A stretch of DNA of 64,000 bases from positions 1 through 64,000 of the forward strand of contig NZ_QMEV01000020.1 of NCBI RefSeq assembly GCF_003284935.1, given 5' to 3'. Under the pieces are notes generated by a model, which was not told where the DNA came from, ran no database searches, and saw nothing but the letters and a program-made list of their open reading frames with translations. Below, in pieces: positions 44,976-52,880 of the stretch (its first letter is position 1; each line of letters begins with the position of its first letter). Position numbers and translations under genes: made by a program. This stretch comes from Mycobacterium colombiense (GTDB lineage: Bacteria; Actinomycetota; Actinomycetes; Mycobacteriales; Mycobacteriaceae).

Positions 44976-45280
44976 TTCGATGCCCCGTCGACCTCGTGCA
45001 GCCGCTCGACATCTTCGACCGCAGCGGTCAGAGCGCACGCCAGCCGACGCGCCTCTTTGCTACTCAGCTCGGCGTCGCCAACGTCGACATAGATATACCG
45101 CTCGCAACTGCCGTCGCCCTGCTGTATGCCGTCGACACTGACCGTCAAGCGGTCAGAGCCCCACGAGCCGCCGACGAAGCGACGGGAGACATTCGGGGCG
45201 CCGTCCGGGCCGGTGGGACCTAGCTGCCACTCGTAAACACGCAGTGCGCCAGCGGGAATGGGGAAGGTATTGTTCGGCAT
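44972..45280 (-). CDS. Hypothetical 102-aa protein near attR
   Basis: A soluble protein, MPNNTFPIPAGALRVYEWQL onward, with VSVDGIQQGDGSCERYIYVD and a helical end (EARRLACALTAAVEDVERLH). It is the first gene inward from attR on the minus strand. The 174-bp gap to the core (45281-45454) holds the right arm sites and probably its promoter. Unrecognised. Confidence 0.58.
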   Translation of the reverse strand: MPNNTFPIPAGALRVYEWQLGPTGPDGAPNVSRRFVGGSWGSDRLTVSVDGIQQGDGSCERYIYVDVGDAELSSKEARRLACALTAAVEDVERLHEVDGASK

Positions 45281-45384
45281 GTCCAGCTCCTTCGCAGTTG
45301 GGCCACACCCCGGGACGGTTGCCGCCGTCGCCGGGGTCCCCGCACTATGCGGAGAGGGTTTTTAGCTGCAGAGAACTGCGAATC

Positions 45385-45404
45385 GGATAACACCGAGATA
45401 ACAC
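45385..45404. promoter_or_regulatory. Right integrase arm-type sites
   Basis: GGATAACAC (45385-45393) and AGATAACAC (45396-45404), period 11 bp, in the same orientation as the left pair, 51 bp from the attR core. The left pair is 122 bp from its core. Shared sequence and period at both ends support integrase arm binding. Confidence 0.65.
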
Positions 45405-45454
45405 CAAACTTGCTTCGTAGGCCTAGATACCATAGTCTACCTGCGACAACAAGA

Positions 45455-45475
45455 GTGGTCCCGGCTGGGATCGAA
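45455..45475. repeat. attR core
   Basis: A 21-bp exact copy of 35261-35281. It is the 3' end of the intact tRNA-Val(CAC), which the element restores on integration. Confidence 0.93.
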
Positions 45476-45527
45476 CCAGCGACCTTCCGCGTGTGAAGCG
45501 GACGCTCTCCCACTGAGCCACGGGACC
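45456..45527 (-). tRNA. tRNA-Val (CAC)
   Basis: A full cloverleaf on the minus strand: 7-bp acceptor GGTCCCG/CGGGACC, anticodon stem TCCGC/GCGGA with loop TTCACAC (anticodon CAC) and T-arm with TTCGATC. Discriminator A; CCA is not encoded. Its 3' end is the integration site of the element. Confidence 0.96.
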
Positions 45528-45707
45528 GGCGCCGAGACGGCGAACGACGTCGAAGACTAGCACGCGCCGGACCCGACACTACCGCCCGCATCGTGGGACA
45601 GGTCGACGCGATAGCCTAGACACGGCTCGTACCAAGAAATTTGTATGTGCCCGCTCACGTGGACTATCGTCGTGCTTCGCACCGGGCGACGATGTCGTCC
45701 GAGGCGC

Positions 45708-45780
45708 GCGGATGTAGCGCAGTTGGTAGCGCATCACCTTGCCAAGGTGAGGGTCGCGGGTTCGAATCCCGTCATCCGCT
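45708..45780 (+). tRNA. tRNA-Gly (GCC)
   Basis: Acceptor GCGGATG/CATCCGC, anticodon stem TCACC/GGTGA with loop TTGCCAA (GCC), T-arm GCGGGTTCGAATCCCGT. 73 nt without encoded CCA. Mycobacteriophage L5 is known to integrate into a tRNA-Gly gene; no insertion is seen at this copy. Confidence 0.96.
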
Positions 45781-45808
45781 CGAAGGTGCAAGTGGCGTGG
45801 ACCCCAAC

Positions 45809-45882
45809 GGTGGAGTGGCCGAGTGGTGAGGCAACGGCCTGCAAAGCCGTGCACACGGGTTCGATTCCCGTCTCCACCTCCA
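45809..45882 (+). tRNA. tRNA-Cys (GCA)
   Basis: Acceptor GGTGGAG/CTCCACC, anticodon stem ACGGC/GCCGT with loop CTGCAAA (GCA), T-arm CGGGTTCGATTCCCG. CCA is encoded at 45880-45882. Confidence 0.96.
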
Positions 45883-45898
45883 AGTTTTTGGTTTCCCG

Positions 45899-45973
45899 GC
45901 GCGATTAGCTCAGCGGGAGAGCGCTTCCCTGACACGGAAGAGGTCACTGGTTCAATCCCAGTATCGCGCACCA
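45899..45973 (+). tRNA. tRNA-Val (GAC)
   Basis: Acceptor GCGCGAT/ATCGCGC, anticodon stem CTTCC/GGAAG with loop CTGACAC (GAC), T-arm ACTGGTTCAATCCCAGT. CCA is encoded (45971-45973). A decayed second copy of its 3' end lies 2.0 kb downstream. Confidence 0.96.
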
Positions 45974-46024
45974 CGTTTGACGTGCGGTTTCATCCGCAAA
46001 ATCGGCCCGCGTGAACTCAATGTG
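45952..46024. repeat. tRNA-Val(GAC) 3' end and flank, intact copy of a direct repeat
   Basis: 73 bp from TCAATCCCA in the T-arm to GCGTGAACTCAATGTG. The same two blocks, exactly 57 bp apart, recur at 47975-48047. The repeat suggests an old att pair. Confidence 0.7.
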
Positions 46025-46169
46025 AACTGCTCGGCGCAAACTTCATCCGAGAGAAGGTTCTGTCCCCATGCACACGCGCTCGACGGGCGCCGCGACCGCT
46101 GCCGCTCGCGAGGAAGCCGGCTGACAAGTTGCGTCTCCGGTCAACCGAGCCTTTCGCCTCATAGACGTA

Positions 46170-46455
46170 CGTTGTGCGTTATGTCGGAGTGGGCAGGCGA
46201 GCCGATGGGGACGATGCGACAACGCTTCACTTCGCGGCCTTGGTCCTCGATCGCACCGTGACCGTCGACCGCCAGCTGGTCACGGCGGCGGGCCGGCGTT
46301 CGGCCCGCCGAGTCCGGTGGGCTGGTATTAACGCTGTTGGACAAGCCGATCACCCGGCAGACCTTCGGCCACAACTGGCGTCCCGCGGCTGCGAAGGCGG
46401 GGCTTCCGGCCGGGGGCCGGATTTCACTCGCTCCGCCGGTACCTTGCGTAGCGCG
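46170..46455 (+). pseudogene. Integrase remnant
   Basis: Translating across frames gives recombinase-like pieces: VLDRTVTVDRQLVT (about 46240-46280), then LLDKPITRQTFGHNWRPAA with AKAGLPAG (about 46330-46420), then GFHSLRRYLA after a one-base shift. These match the middle and the HxxR region of phage integrases. There are frame changes and no Tyr box. The rest of the interval 45976-46521 has no intact gene. Confidence 0.65.
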
Positions 46456-46521
46456 TGCGTAGCAGGTGGGAGCTATCTCGACTTCACCACGTTCAAACCC
46501 CGAACTTGAAAGGAAGTAGCT

Positions 46522-47898
46522 GTGGCCAATGCCGCGCCTCGCCTGACTGTGGCCCAGTTCGACCTCTTGCGGTGGGTATCGGGCGGATGTAAGGACGGTG
46601 TGTACGAGGGCACTTCATATCGTGTGTCGGCGCGGAGTCTGCATAATCGCGGCCTGGTGCGCGTGACGGGCAAGAGCGCGACGTGGAATGCGAGCATCAC
46701 CCCGGAGGGCAGCCGGATGCTCGAGGCCGAGGCGCGGCGGGTCGAGGTTGAGCGGGACCGGGCTCGTCGTGAAGCGGAAACCAAGGCGCAGAAGGAACGT
46801 GAGCAGGCGCAACTTCGCGAGCGGGCGGTTGAGCTGCTGGGCAGGGTAATTGCGGCAGGCGGACGGCTCGACGTCGGAACGGGGGTTACTGCTGATGAGG
46901 TCGTGAAGCTGTGTAACAACCTCCGGTTGTCAGGTGCGCTCCCTGTTGGCCAACGCCTGGCACACGAGCCGACGCGCATGGACCCTGTCTTCGGTGTCAC
47001 GATCTACCTGGAGCCGGACTTCGCGGTCCTAACTTCACTGCGCACTTTCGCTGTCCCCGGACAGCTCCGCAACCCGCACCCGGCGGTTGCGGCATTTCGA
47101 GACAAGAAGGCGCTTGTCTCAAAGGCCGAGGTCGGGCGCGCCGCCCGGTTTTTGCAGGCGCTGGTTACGGCCTCGATAACAGTTGGGTGGAAGGTAACCG
47201 GCCGACCACGCAACGAAGGATACGGACGAAACCTGCCCGATCCCGATCTGATCGTGCGGCTTCCGTCGCAAGAGTTAATCGTCTCGATCCGGGAGCTAGA
47301 CGAGCGTGGAAGACGCGTGACAGCCTTCGTCACGGAGACGGACTATTACACACGTACAACTCGGACCATCGCTAATAGGCACTTCGAGCCGTCAGCCAAG
47401 CTGGAAGTGAGATTGTCAAAAAAGTGGGACGACCAGACGGTCCTGTCGATACGCGACGAGCCTGGTTCGCCGATAGAGGACCAGTTGCCGACGTTGATCC
47501 GCGCACTCGAAATTGCCGAGGCGGAATCGGAGTGGTCTCGCAAGGAGGAGCAGCGCCGCCACGCGATCCGCGAGGTCCGCTGGGAGGAAGCCAAGAAGGA
47601 AGCCTTCGTCAAAGTCGCGTACGACCGCAACGCCGCTCAACTGGGTGAGCAGCTTGACCGTCGCCAAGCTGCGGCGGCAATGCGAATGTATGCCGACGAC
47701 ATCGAGTCGCGAACGGAAGAAGTCGACGATCCAGCACGAACGGAAGCCACCGAATGGGCGGCGTGGATTCGACAGCATGCCGACCACCTCGATCCGCTAA
47801 GCGAGCCGCTCCGCCTCCTCCGTGTCACTTCCGCCAGCCGTGATGAACTTGGGCCCCACATGAATGGCTGGAGCACGCACGGGCCGTATCGGCGGTAG
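46522..47898 (+). CDS. 458-aa protein of unknown function with N-terminal winged helix and coiled coil
   Basis: The N-terminus (LTVAQFDLLRWVSGGCKDGV, ARSLHNRGLVRVTG) looks like a winged helix. A charged coiled coil spans about residues 68-100 (EAEARRVEVERDRARREAET). The C-terminal half is mixed alpha/beta and ends in a second charged helical stretch (AIREVRWEEAKKEAFVKVAY). GTG 46522 follows GAAAGGAAG. It lies between an integrase remnant and a decayed att-like repeat, so it is likely cargo of an old element. I recognise no catalytic motif. Confidence 0.7.
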   Translation: MANAAPRLTVAQFDLLRWVSGGCKDGVYEGTSYRVSARSLHNRGLVRVTGKSATWNASITPEGSRMLEAEARRVEVERDRARREAETKAQKEREQAQLRERAVELLGRVIAAGGRLDVGTGVTADEVVKLCNNLRLSGALPVGQRLAHEPTRMDPVFGVTIYLEPDFAVLTSLRTFAVPGQLRNPHPAVAAFRDKKALVSKAEVGRAARFLQALVTASITVGWKVTGRPRNEGYGRNLPDPDLIVRLPSQELIVSIRELDERGRRVTAFVTETDYYTRTTRTIANRHFEPSAKLEVRLSKKWDDQTVLSIRDEPGSPIEDQLPTLIRALEIAEAESEWSRKEEQRRHAIREVRWEEAKKEAFVKVAYDRNAAQLGEQLDRRQAAAAMRMYADDIESRTEEVDDPARTEATEWAAWIRQHADHLDPLSEPLRLLRVTSASRDELGPHMNGWSTHGPYRR

Positions 47899-47974
47899 AC
47901 GCGGAGTGGGTTGGTTGGATCATCCCGCGTTTGTAGCGGACCTACCTACTTCATTGGACGTCGTTGATATCTGC

Positions 47975-48047
47975 TCAATCCCACTATCGTGCAACATGTT
48001 TGAACTGTAGAGATGATCATGTAAATGGCTTGCGTGAACTCAATGTG
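47975..48047. repeat. Decayed second copy of the tRNA-Val(GAC) 3' region
   Basis: It repeats TCAATCCCA, CTATCGTGCA, ATGTTTGA and GCGTGAACTCAATGTG at the same spacing as 45952-46024, with about half the middle bases changed. The tRNA T-arm and acceptor-end text is recognisable. It probably marks the other end of a lost or decayed integrated element. Confidence 0.68.
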
Positions 48048-48808
48048 GACTCCGCGGTAGAAGCCCCCGGGGCTCCACATAGTGATGATCGCCGACGCAA
48101 CGCGGGTTGTCTTCGCCGACCTCTGCGACATGCTTGGGCTCTTCGCAGCCCCGGCACAGGTCGCCGAAAGGCTAGACAATGGGTACACCAGAGTATTCAT
48201 CGCCGACAGTCTTCGAGCGGCACCCAACATACGACCATCTGTCAACGAGTCGGGCATATTTACAGCGGTGGTTCGCTCCGGCAAGCCCGCGGCGGTCACG
48301 TTTGGGGTTGCCGCGAGTCTCCGTCCGTCTGCCCGACGGTATTCACGCTGCCCTTGATCGAGCCGCGCGGCGTATGCGGGGAAACCTGACATATATGCGA
48401 CTTCGAGCATATGCGTTGACTGCGGACGGCCTTGCGTAATAATTGCTGGCCGTCAGGACTGTGCGTGGGGGCTAATACAGCATTCGCGCAGGTGCTGGTG
48501 GGGAGGACGGAGACTGGGGTGGAATATTGATGGATCGCATCCGCGACCAGGTGCGTCGGCTTTGTGGCGCAGGATATTTCGTGTTTCAGTTGCAAGTGCA
48601 GCCGGCCTGATCGGGATGCACGGGCCGGGCGCTTTGACCCGATACGAGATCCCATGACCTATGGCGCTTCGGCCACCCAGTGCCATCAGCGATCAGGGCT
48701 TGAAACGATAAGAGGCCACCGTGCGCCTTTTGCCTCACGAGGCGTGGGCTACGTATGCCGTTCTCTCCCAACCGATCTAGCGAAATTTGCTCGGGTCGCA
48801 GTTCGCGC
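48048..48808. other. 761-bp region with gene fragments only
   Basis: No intact gene is supported. 48082-48357 on plus has a coding-like frame (MIADATRVVFADLCDMLGLF) that loses sense after about 48280. A second frame, 48290-48439, reads RVSVRLPDGIHAALDRAARR, a ribbon-helix-helix (CopG-like) motif, and stops at 48439. They look like two frames of one broken antitoxin-like gene. From 48440 to 48808 I see nothing. Confidence 0.45.
48290..48439 (+). pseudogene. Ribbon-helix-helix (CopG-like) fragment
   Basis: RVSVRLPDGIHAALDRAARR then MRGNLTYMRLRAYALTADGL, then stop. The R-V-S-V-R-L-P strand followed by a helix is the RHH DNA-binding pattern. No start is near in the frame, and an upstream coding-like piece is in another frame, so this is a fragment of an antitoxin or small regulator. 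Confidence 0.45.
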
Positions 48809-49576
48809 TCAAGGTGCACTCCGGCGATGAGCCACCCGCTCAACGATCGAATCGAATGTCACTGGCGTAAGCCCTTCGCGGTACAACGAAACCTCGGCGG
48901 CGAGCCAGTTAGCTCGAAAGCCGATCAGCTGTCCCAGTTTGTACAGGCGCCATTCAATTTCGTCGGCCTCGACTCCGTACCGATTCGACCATCCATGTAC
49001 ATCACGGCAGTACTTTGCGTACGCATTCCATGGTCGTCGCCCGCCTGGAACATAGGACTCACCGGTGATCGCGAGGAGGGCGGACGCGACGCGGTCGTCA
49101 AAAATGAGGCAGCGGGCATCCCGTGACAAGCGACTGCCTGTGAAGTAGAGAAATTTGCTGAAGAATGCGTAGTTGAACCGGCTGATTCGGTTGTCGATGA
49201 ACGCCCGATACCCGGCCTCAATGTCACCGAGGTAACTTGATTCAGCCGCCCGCCGCAGCGCCGCCAGGAGATGCGCCGGGCCCTCGTCAATCACTTTTTG
49301 AACGATCTGGGACGCATTGCGAAAATTACCTACCACTCCCCATGCGAGGATGTGCCAGAAGAGGTCGATGAAGTCTTCGTCATCACCGGATTCACGCGCC
49401 TTAGCTGCCCGCGCGAACAGGTCTTCACGCCCCATCGGGTCTGGACTTACCCGGATCCCCCGTCTCGCCCACCAGCCGATGTTTATCGGTCCGGGCTCAA
49501 AGGCGCTACCTCCCGCTACTGGCGAAACCTCGCAGCGAAGCAGGTCGCCGATCCCGTCTTCAGATTCAACCCACAC
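48809..49576 (-). CDS. Possible OGG-fold (HhH-GPD-like) DNA glycosylase, last gene of the defence operon
   Basis: A 255-aa protein. The central segment FNYAFFSKFLYFTGSRLSRD and ARCLIFDDRVASALLAITGE resembles the Lys...Asp active-site region of 8-oxoguanine-glycosylase-fold proteins (F-x-K-x-LYF then L-I-x-D-x-RVA). The N-terminal part is not recognised. GTG 49576 follows GGAAGGGGG at good spacing; ATG 49435 would give 208 aa. It lies 178 bp after the SNF2 gene on the same strand. A base-excision-type protein in a defence operon could act on modified phage DNA. The family call is tentative. Confidence 0.5.
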   Translation of the reverse strand: MWVESEDGIGDLLRCEVSPVAGGSAFEPGPINIGWWARRGIRVSPDPMGREDLFARAAKARESGDDEDFIDLFWHILAWGVVGNFRNASQIVQKVIDEGPAHLLAALRRAAESSYLGDIEAGYRAFIDNRISRFNYAFFSKFLYFTGSRLSRDARCLIFDDRVASALLAITGESYVPGGRRPWNAYAKYCRDVHGWSNRYGVEADEIEWRLYKLGQLIGFRANWLAAEVSLYREGLTPVTFDSIVERVAHRRSAP

Positions 49577-49754
49577 CAGGACCCCCTTCCGGTGTCACAC
49601 GCTTCTGCGAGCGTAGGCATCCTGACCGACAGCCAGTGGCGTTATCAAGACGCTCGCCCCACGCCATAGACCGCACTTAGACATCGTCGCAAGTCCGGCT
49701 CAGCACCGGAGGCTCGCACCGTGAGTGCGTTGTCCATCGCAAATTCGTTTGCCT

Positions 49755-52700
49755 TCAACTGCGCGATGGAGGCCTCAGGTCGAGTTGTGCCACGTGACTT
49801 TCAATAACACCGCGCTGCCGCAGGAGCTCCATCATGTCCTCCTGCCGTGGTTGACCGAGCATCATCCGATAGAGAGTGAGTGAATCCCGGAGCCGCTCGT
49901 ACTGGGCGTCTTCACGGCTGAGGGGAAAGTGGACGATGAGCCGCTCGACTCGAGCGTCGCCCGGATAGATCCACCACGGTGAGAACTCACCGAGTTCTGG
50001 ATGGTCAATGGCAGCATCAAAGGCGTTCTGCCACGGGTGTTTCCCAGGTCGTGTCGCCGCAAGTGCACTCCGACCATGCGCTGACGCGACGTTCTTGCGA
50101 ACCGCGTGACCGCCGAAGCGATTGACGCGGCCCTCGCGCTGTTCGAAGTCCACAGGATTCGACGGAAGGTTCCAATGCACGACGGAGTGGCTCCACCAAT
50201 GGAAGTCGATGCCCTCCTGCCCAACGCTCGTCGACGCAAGGACAAAGGGCCAGAACGGGCTGTTAAAGGCATTGCGGACTTCCGGTGCCCGCACACTCTC
50301 GGCGTCTCCGACGGCACCGCCATATCTCAGCGCAAAACGGACCGTGATCGGGATCTTCGCAAATTGCTCTTCCGTGGCCCGCGCGGTGTACCGCGAAGTG
50401 CGTAGCGTCAGGGCCTCGATGGCGCGATCTGCGATCTGAGCAAGTGCAGCAGCGTCGATACCGGACCCGGCAAACTCGAGCTTGAGTTGGAAGCAGTATT
50501 CGTCAAGTACTGACTGCAAGTTGCCATCCGCGCAGTACTGCAGCACTGACCGCCAGTAGGGCTGCTCCTTTCCGTAGATCTGATCGAGGAGGAACATGAC
50601 GTCCATGCGGTTGAAGAGCGTTCGGATGCCGTTGGCTAGCCGGGCTGCGCTGCGCCACAGCACTATTCGAAGGTCATCGTCGATCTCATCGCAAATTCGG
50701 AGAAGCGCTCGATAAGCGATGTTCCCCGGGCTGTGAAGCGCTAGTAGCCCTAGGTCTTCATGCCAGTGCGGTGACGGTGGCTGCTCGAGTGCCGCTTTGG
50801 CGTGCTCCCGCAACGCCCCGCCGGAGTCGGCGATTTCCGAATCCTTGGTCGCACCTCCGTGCCCCGCAAGCCAGTACGCGGCGGCATCAGAACGCCGCTG
50901 AGGGCCGACTGGCCAGCTGCCCGGCCAGGCGAAGTACGCAACCCAAGCGGCGTCCGATCGATCATCATCCGGCGGCACGACGGCGGACCGGATGCGGTCG
51001 TTGACCCGTGTCCTCACAACGTCGGCCTCCAACAACTGCGGACCGTCATGCAAAACAGTGAGCGGGTCACCAATTTCGGCCAATGTCGGATGTGGCCAGA
51101 ACAACGCAAGAGTGGACATGGCTGCCGCCTTGCCGTCTCGGAGCACGTAGTCGAACCGTGATGATACTGCTCTCCGAGCATCGGCAGTGTTTTCCGTCAG
51201 GCCCGACTCTGCGACCATCCGACGCTCCGCCTCGTAGCTCAGCAGGCTCGCCACGGAGGTTGGAACACTCGACCAGGCTGAGAAGATGAGCCGCTTCGTC
51301 ATAGAACCGTTCGAGAACTCCGAGAACACACCGGCCGGGTTCAAGTAGGGCATCGACGGCGGTACCCACAGAAGTTTCCACCAGTCATTCTCGACCGTCT
51401 CGGCCGCCAATTCACGCAGCCGCGCGTTGGCGTAATCGAGTTCCTGATAACTCCTGACAGCCTGCGGATCGATGGATCGAAGTCGGCCGATCGTTGAGGC
51501 CAACTCTGTTGTCGCCGAACCGGTCTCGAATTGCATTCGGGCACGCTCGCCTGGTCGGTAGCCCTCCATGAAGCTGGCGAAGTACGGAATGGACTTCCAG
51601 TAGTCCAGGCTCACGGGCGAGTCGATCTCCCGCGCAAAGCTCTGAAGCGACGCATACTCGCGCAAATCGTCGGGCGTTGGAACACTGCTGACGATGCGGC
51701 GGACGTGCAAATCCCGGCCCTCTTCGAGGGGCGGCCGCTCGGATCGACTCATGAACGGTAGCAACGCGTCACGAAGTTCGAGAGCTTCGGTTACCGCGTC
51801 GGAACCTTCGATGATCGCCTGCCGGTAGTTGCGGAACCCCGCGCGGATTCGATTCAACGCAGTGCTATCGCCGTCGGCCAGGAACTCAAGAGTCGTCATA
51901 AAATCCCGGTAGTGGTCGTCATCGCTGTCATCAGCCACCGTGGTGTAGGGCTTGTAGGGCGTCGCCGATAGCAACAGCACCTTCGCATCGCGATGATTGA
52001 AGAGATGGTGGGCTAGTTCGCTCGCGGCGCTGCCGCTGTTCGGATCGATCAGATGCCTGAACCTCTGGAACTCGTCGAGGATCACCAGGTCAGGCTCGAG
52101 CGACTCGACGCTCGCCTGCGCAAGTGCTCCACGTAGGCCTGATATGAGGTGGTTCACCTCACGCCGCAGGTCAGGCGGCAGAGCAGAAAGCCCACGCAGC
52201 CGATCGCGGGTGAGGTAGAAATGCTCACGCAAGCCGCTATTTTGGATGAGTTCGGTGAATTCGCGCTGGATGACTTCGTCTAGCCCGGTGGCCCCCAGCT
52301 TCGCCCTCATCCCCGCGATGCCGGCCTCGAAGCGATCCACCGAGGCGACTCCACCCTGAAAGAACAATGCCGACGCCCGCTCCAACTCGGGATCCGAGCT
52401 TGTCGCACCATTCAGCATGATGTGCAGCAGCTGTCGCTCCGGCGCCGAACCTGTCTGCCATCCCATCTCGAACGAGGTTCCGGGGGTGAAGGATACGAGG
52501 TTGACCTTCTTGCCTGACAGTGTCGAATCGGACGCAAGCCGCGTGGTCTCGAGTGCAAGCATTGTGAGCCTGCTTGTGATGCCGATCAGCGGGTCACCTG
52601 TCACGTTGAGGCGGCGGAGGTTCTGCTTGGCAAGGTCGGTGCTTGAGCAGATGTAGACCACATCGATTCGGTCGATGTGCGCCGCGTTCTGCAGTTGAGC

Positions 52701-52880
52701 GATGGTAGATGCGATGACGCCGCGCGCGACGACGCTTTTCCCCAGACCTGTTTCGTCGGCTACCAGGAATCGTCCGCTCGAATTTGGTGCTCGGTAAAGC
52801 CTGTCAACGATGTGCTCGACGGCATCGCGCTGGAATCCCTTGAGCCCCGAGAGAATGCGGTCGGCGTCGGGCACATTCAT
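49755..52880 (-). CDS. SNF2/DISARM-type superfamily 2 helicase
   Basis: A 1041-aa ATPase. LKGFQRDAVEHIVDRL (residues 13-28) is the Q-like motif, VADETGLGKSVVARG (40-54) Walker A, VILDEFQRFRHLI (about 266-278) the DExx box and LLLSATPYKPY motif III. The C-terminal RecA domain has STSVGQEGIDFHWWSHSVVH and motif VI DFEQREGRVNRFGG near residue 920. About 500 residues are inserted between the RecA halves. ATG 52880 overlaps the PLD gene stop (ATGA). Such helicases move along dsDNA in DISARM-like and related phage-defence systems. Confidence 0.88.
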   Translation of the reverse strand: MNVPDADRILSGLKGFQRDAVEHIVDRLYRAPNSSGRFLVADETGLGKSVVARGVIASTIAQLQNAAHIDRIDVVYICSSTDLAKQNLRRLNVTGDPLIGITSRLTMLALETTRLASDSTLSGKKVNLVSFTPGTSFEMGWQTGSAPERQLLHIMLNGATSSDPELERASALFFQGGVASVDRFEAGIAGMRAKLGATGLDEVIQREFTELIQNSGLREHFYLTRDRLRGLSALPPDLRREVNHLISGLRGALAQASVESLEPDLVILDEFQRFRHLIDPNSGSAASELAHHLFNHRDAKVLLLSATPYKPYTTVADDSDDDHYRDFMTTLEFLADGDSTALNRIRAGFRNYRQAIIEGSDAVTEALELRDALLPFMSRSERPPLEEGRDLHVRRIVSSVPTPDDLREYASLQSFAREIDSPVSLDYWKSIPYFASFMEGYRPGERARMQFETGSATTELASTIGRLRSIDPQAVRSYQELDYANARLRELAAETVENDWWKLLWVPPSMPYLNPAGVFSEFSNGSMTKRLIFSAWSSVPTSVASLLSYEAERRMVAESGLTENTADARRAVSSRFDYVLRDGKAAAMSTLALFWPHPTLAEIGDPLTVLHDGPQLLEADVVRTRVNDRIRSAVVPPDDDRSDAAWVAYFAWPGSWPVGPQRRSDAAAYWLAGHGGATKDSEIADSGGALREHAKAALEQPPSPHWHEDLGLLALHSPGNIAYRALLRICDEIDDDLRIVLWRSAARLANGIRTLFNRMDVMFLLDQIYGKEQPYWRSVLQYCADGNLQSVLDEYCFQLKLEFAGSGIDAAALAQIADRAIEALTLRTSRYTARATEEQFAKIPITVRFALRYGGAVGDAESVRAPEVRNAFNSPFWPFVLASTSVGQEGIDFHWWSHSVVHWNLPSNPVDFEQREGRVNRFGGHAVRKNVASAHGRSALAATRPGKHPWQNAFDAAIDHPELGEFSPWWIYPGDARVERLIVHFPLSREDAQYERLRDSLTLYRMMLGQPRQEDMMELLRQRGVIESHVAQLDLRPPSRS

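Larger units (their letters stand above)
35261..45475. mobile_element. phiRv2-like integrated element (capsid-encoding satellite) in tRNA-Val(CAC)
   Basis: A 10.2-kb element bounded by 21-bp direct repeats equal to the tRNA-Val 3' end. It carries a phiRv2-type integrase next to the left end, an excisionase-like gene, small coupled genes, an HK97 capsid gene and a P27-type small terminase. M. tuberculosis phiRv2 also uses a tRNA-Val gene and has a similar content. No portal, large terminase, prohead protease, tail, holin or lysin can be seen. That content matches satellites that hijack a helper phage rather than a full prophage. Confidence 0.85.

Noticed and set aside
35261..45475. Complete temperate prophage
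   Set aside because: No portal, large terminase, protease, tail, lysin or repressor cluster is visible; only a capsid and a small terminase.
45708..45780. L5-type insertion at tRNA-Gly
   Set aside because: The tRNA-Gly is intact and no second copy of its 3' end is found in the window.
45579..45974. 131-aa minus-strand ORF
   Set aside because: It is entirely antisense to the Gly, Cys and Val tRNA genes.
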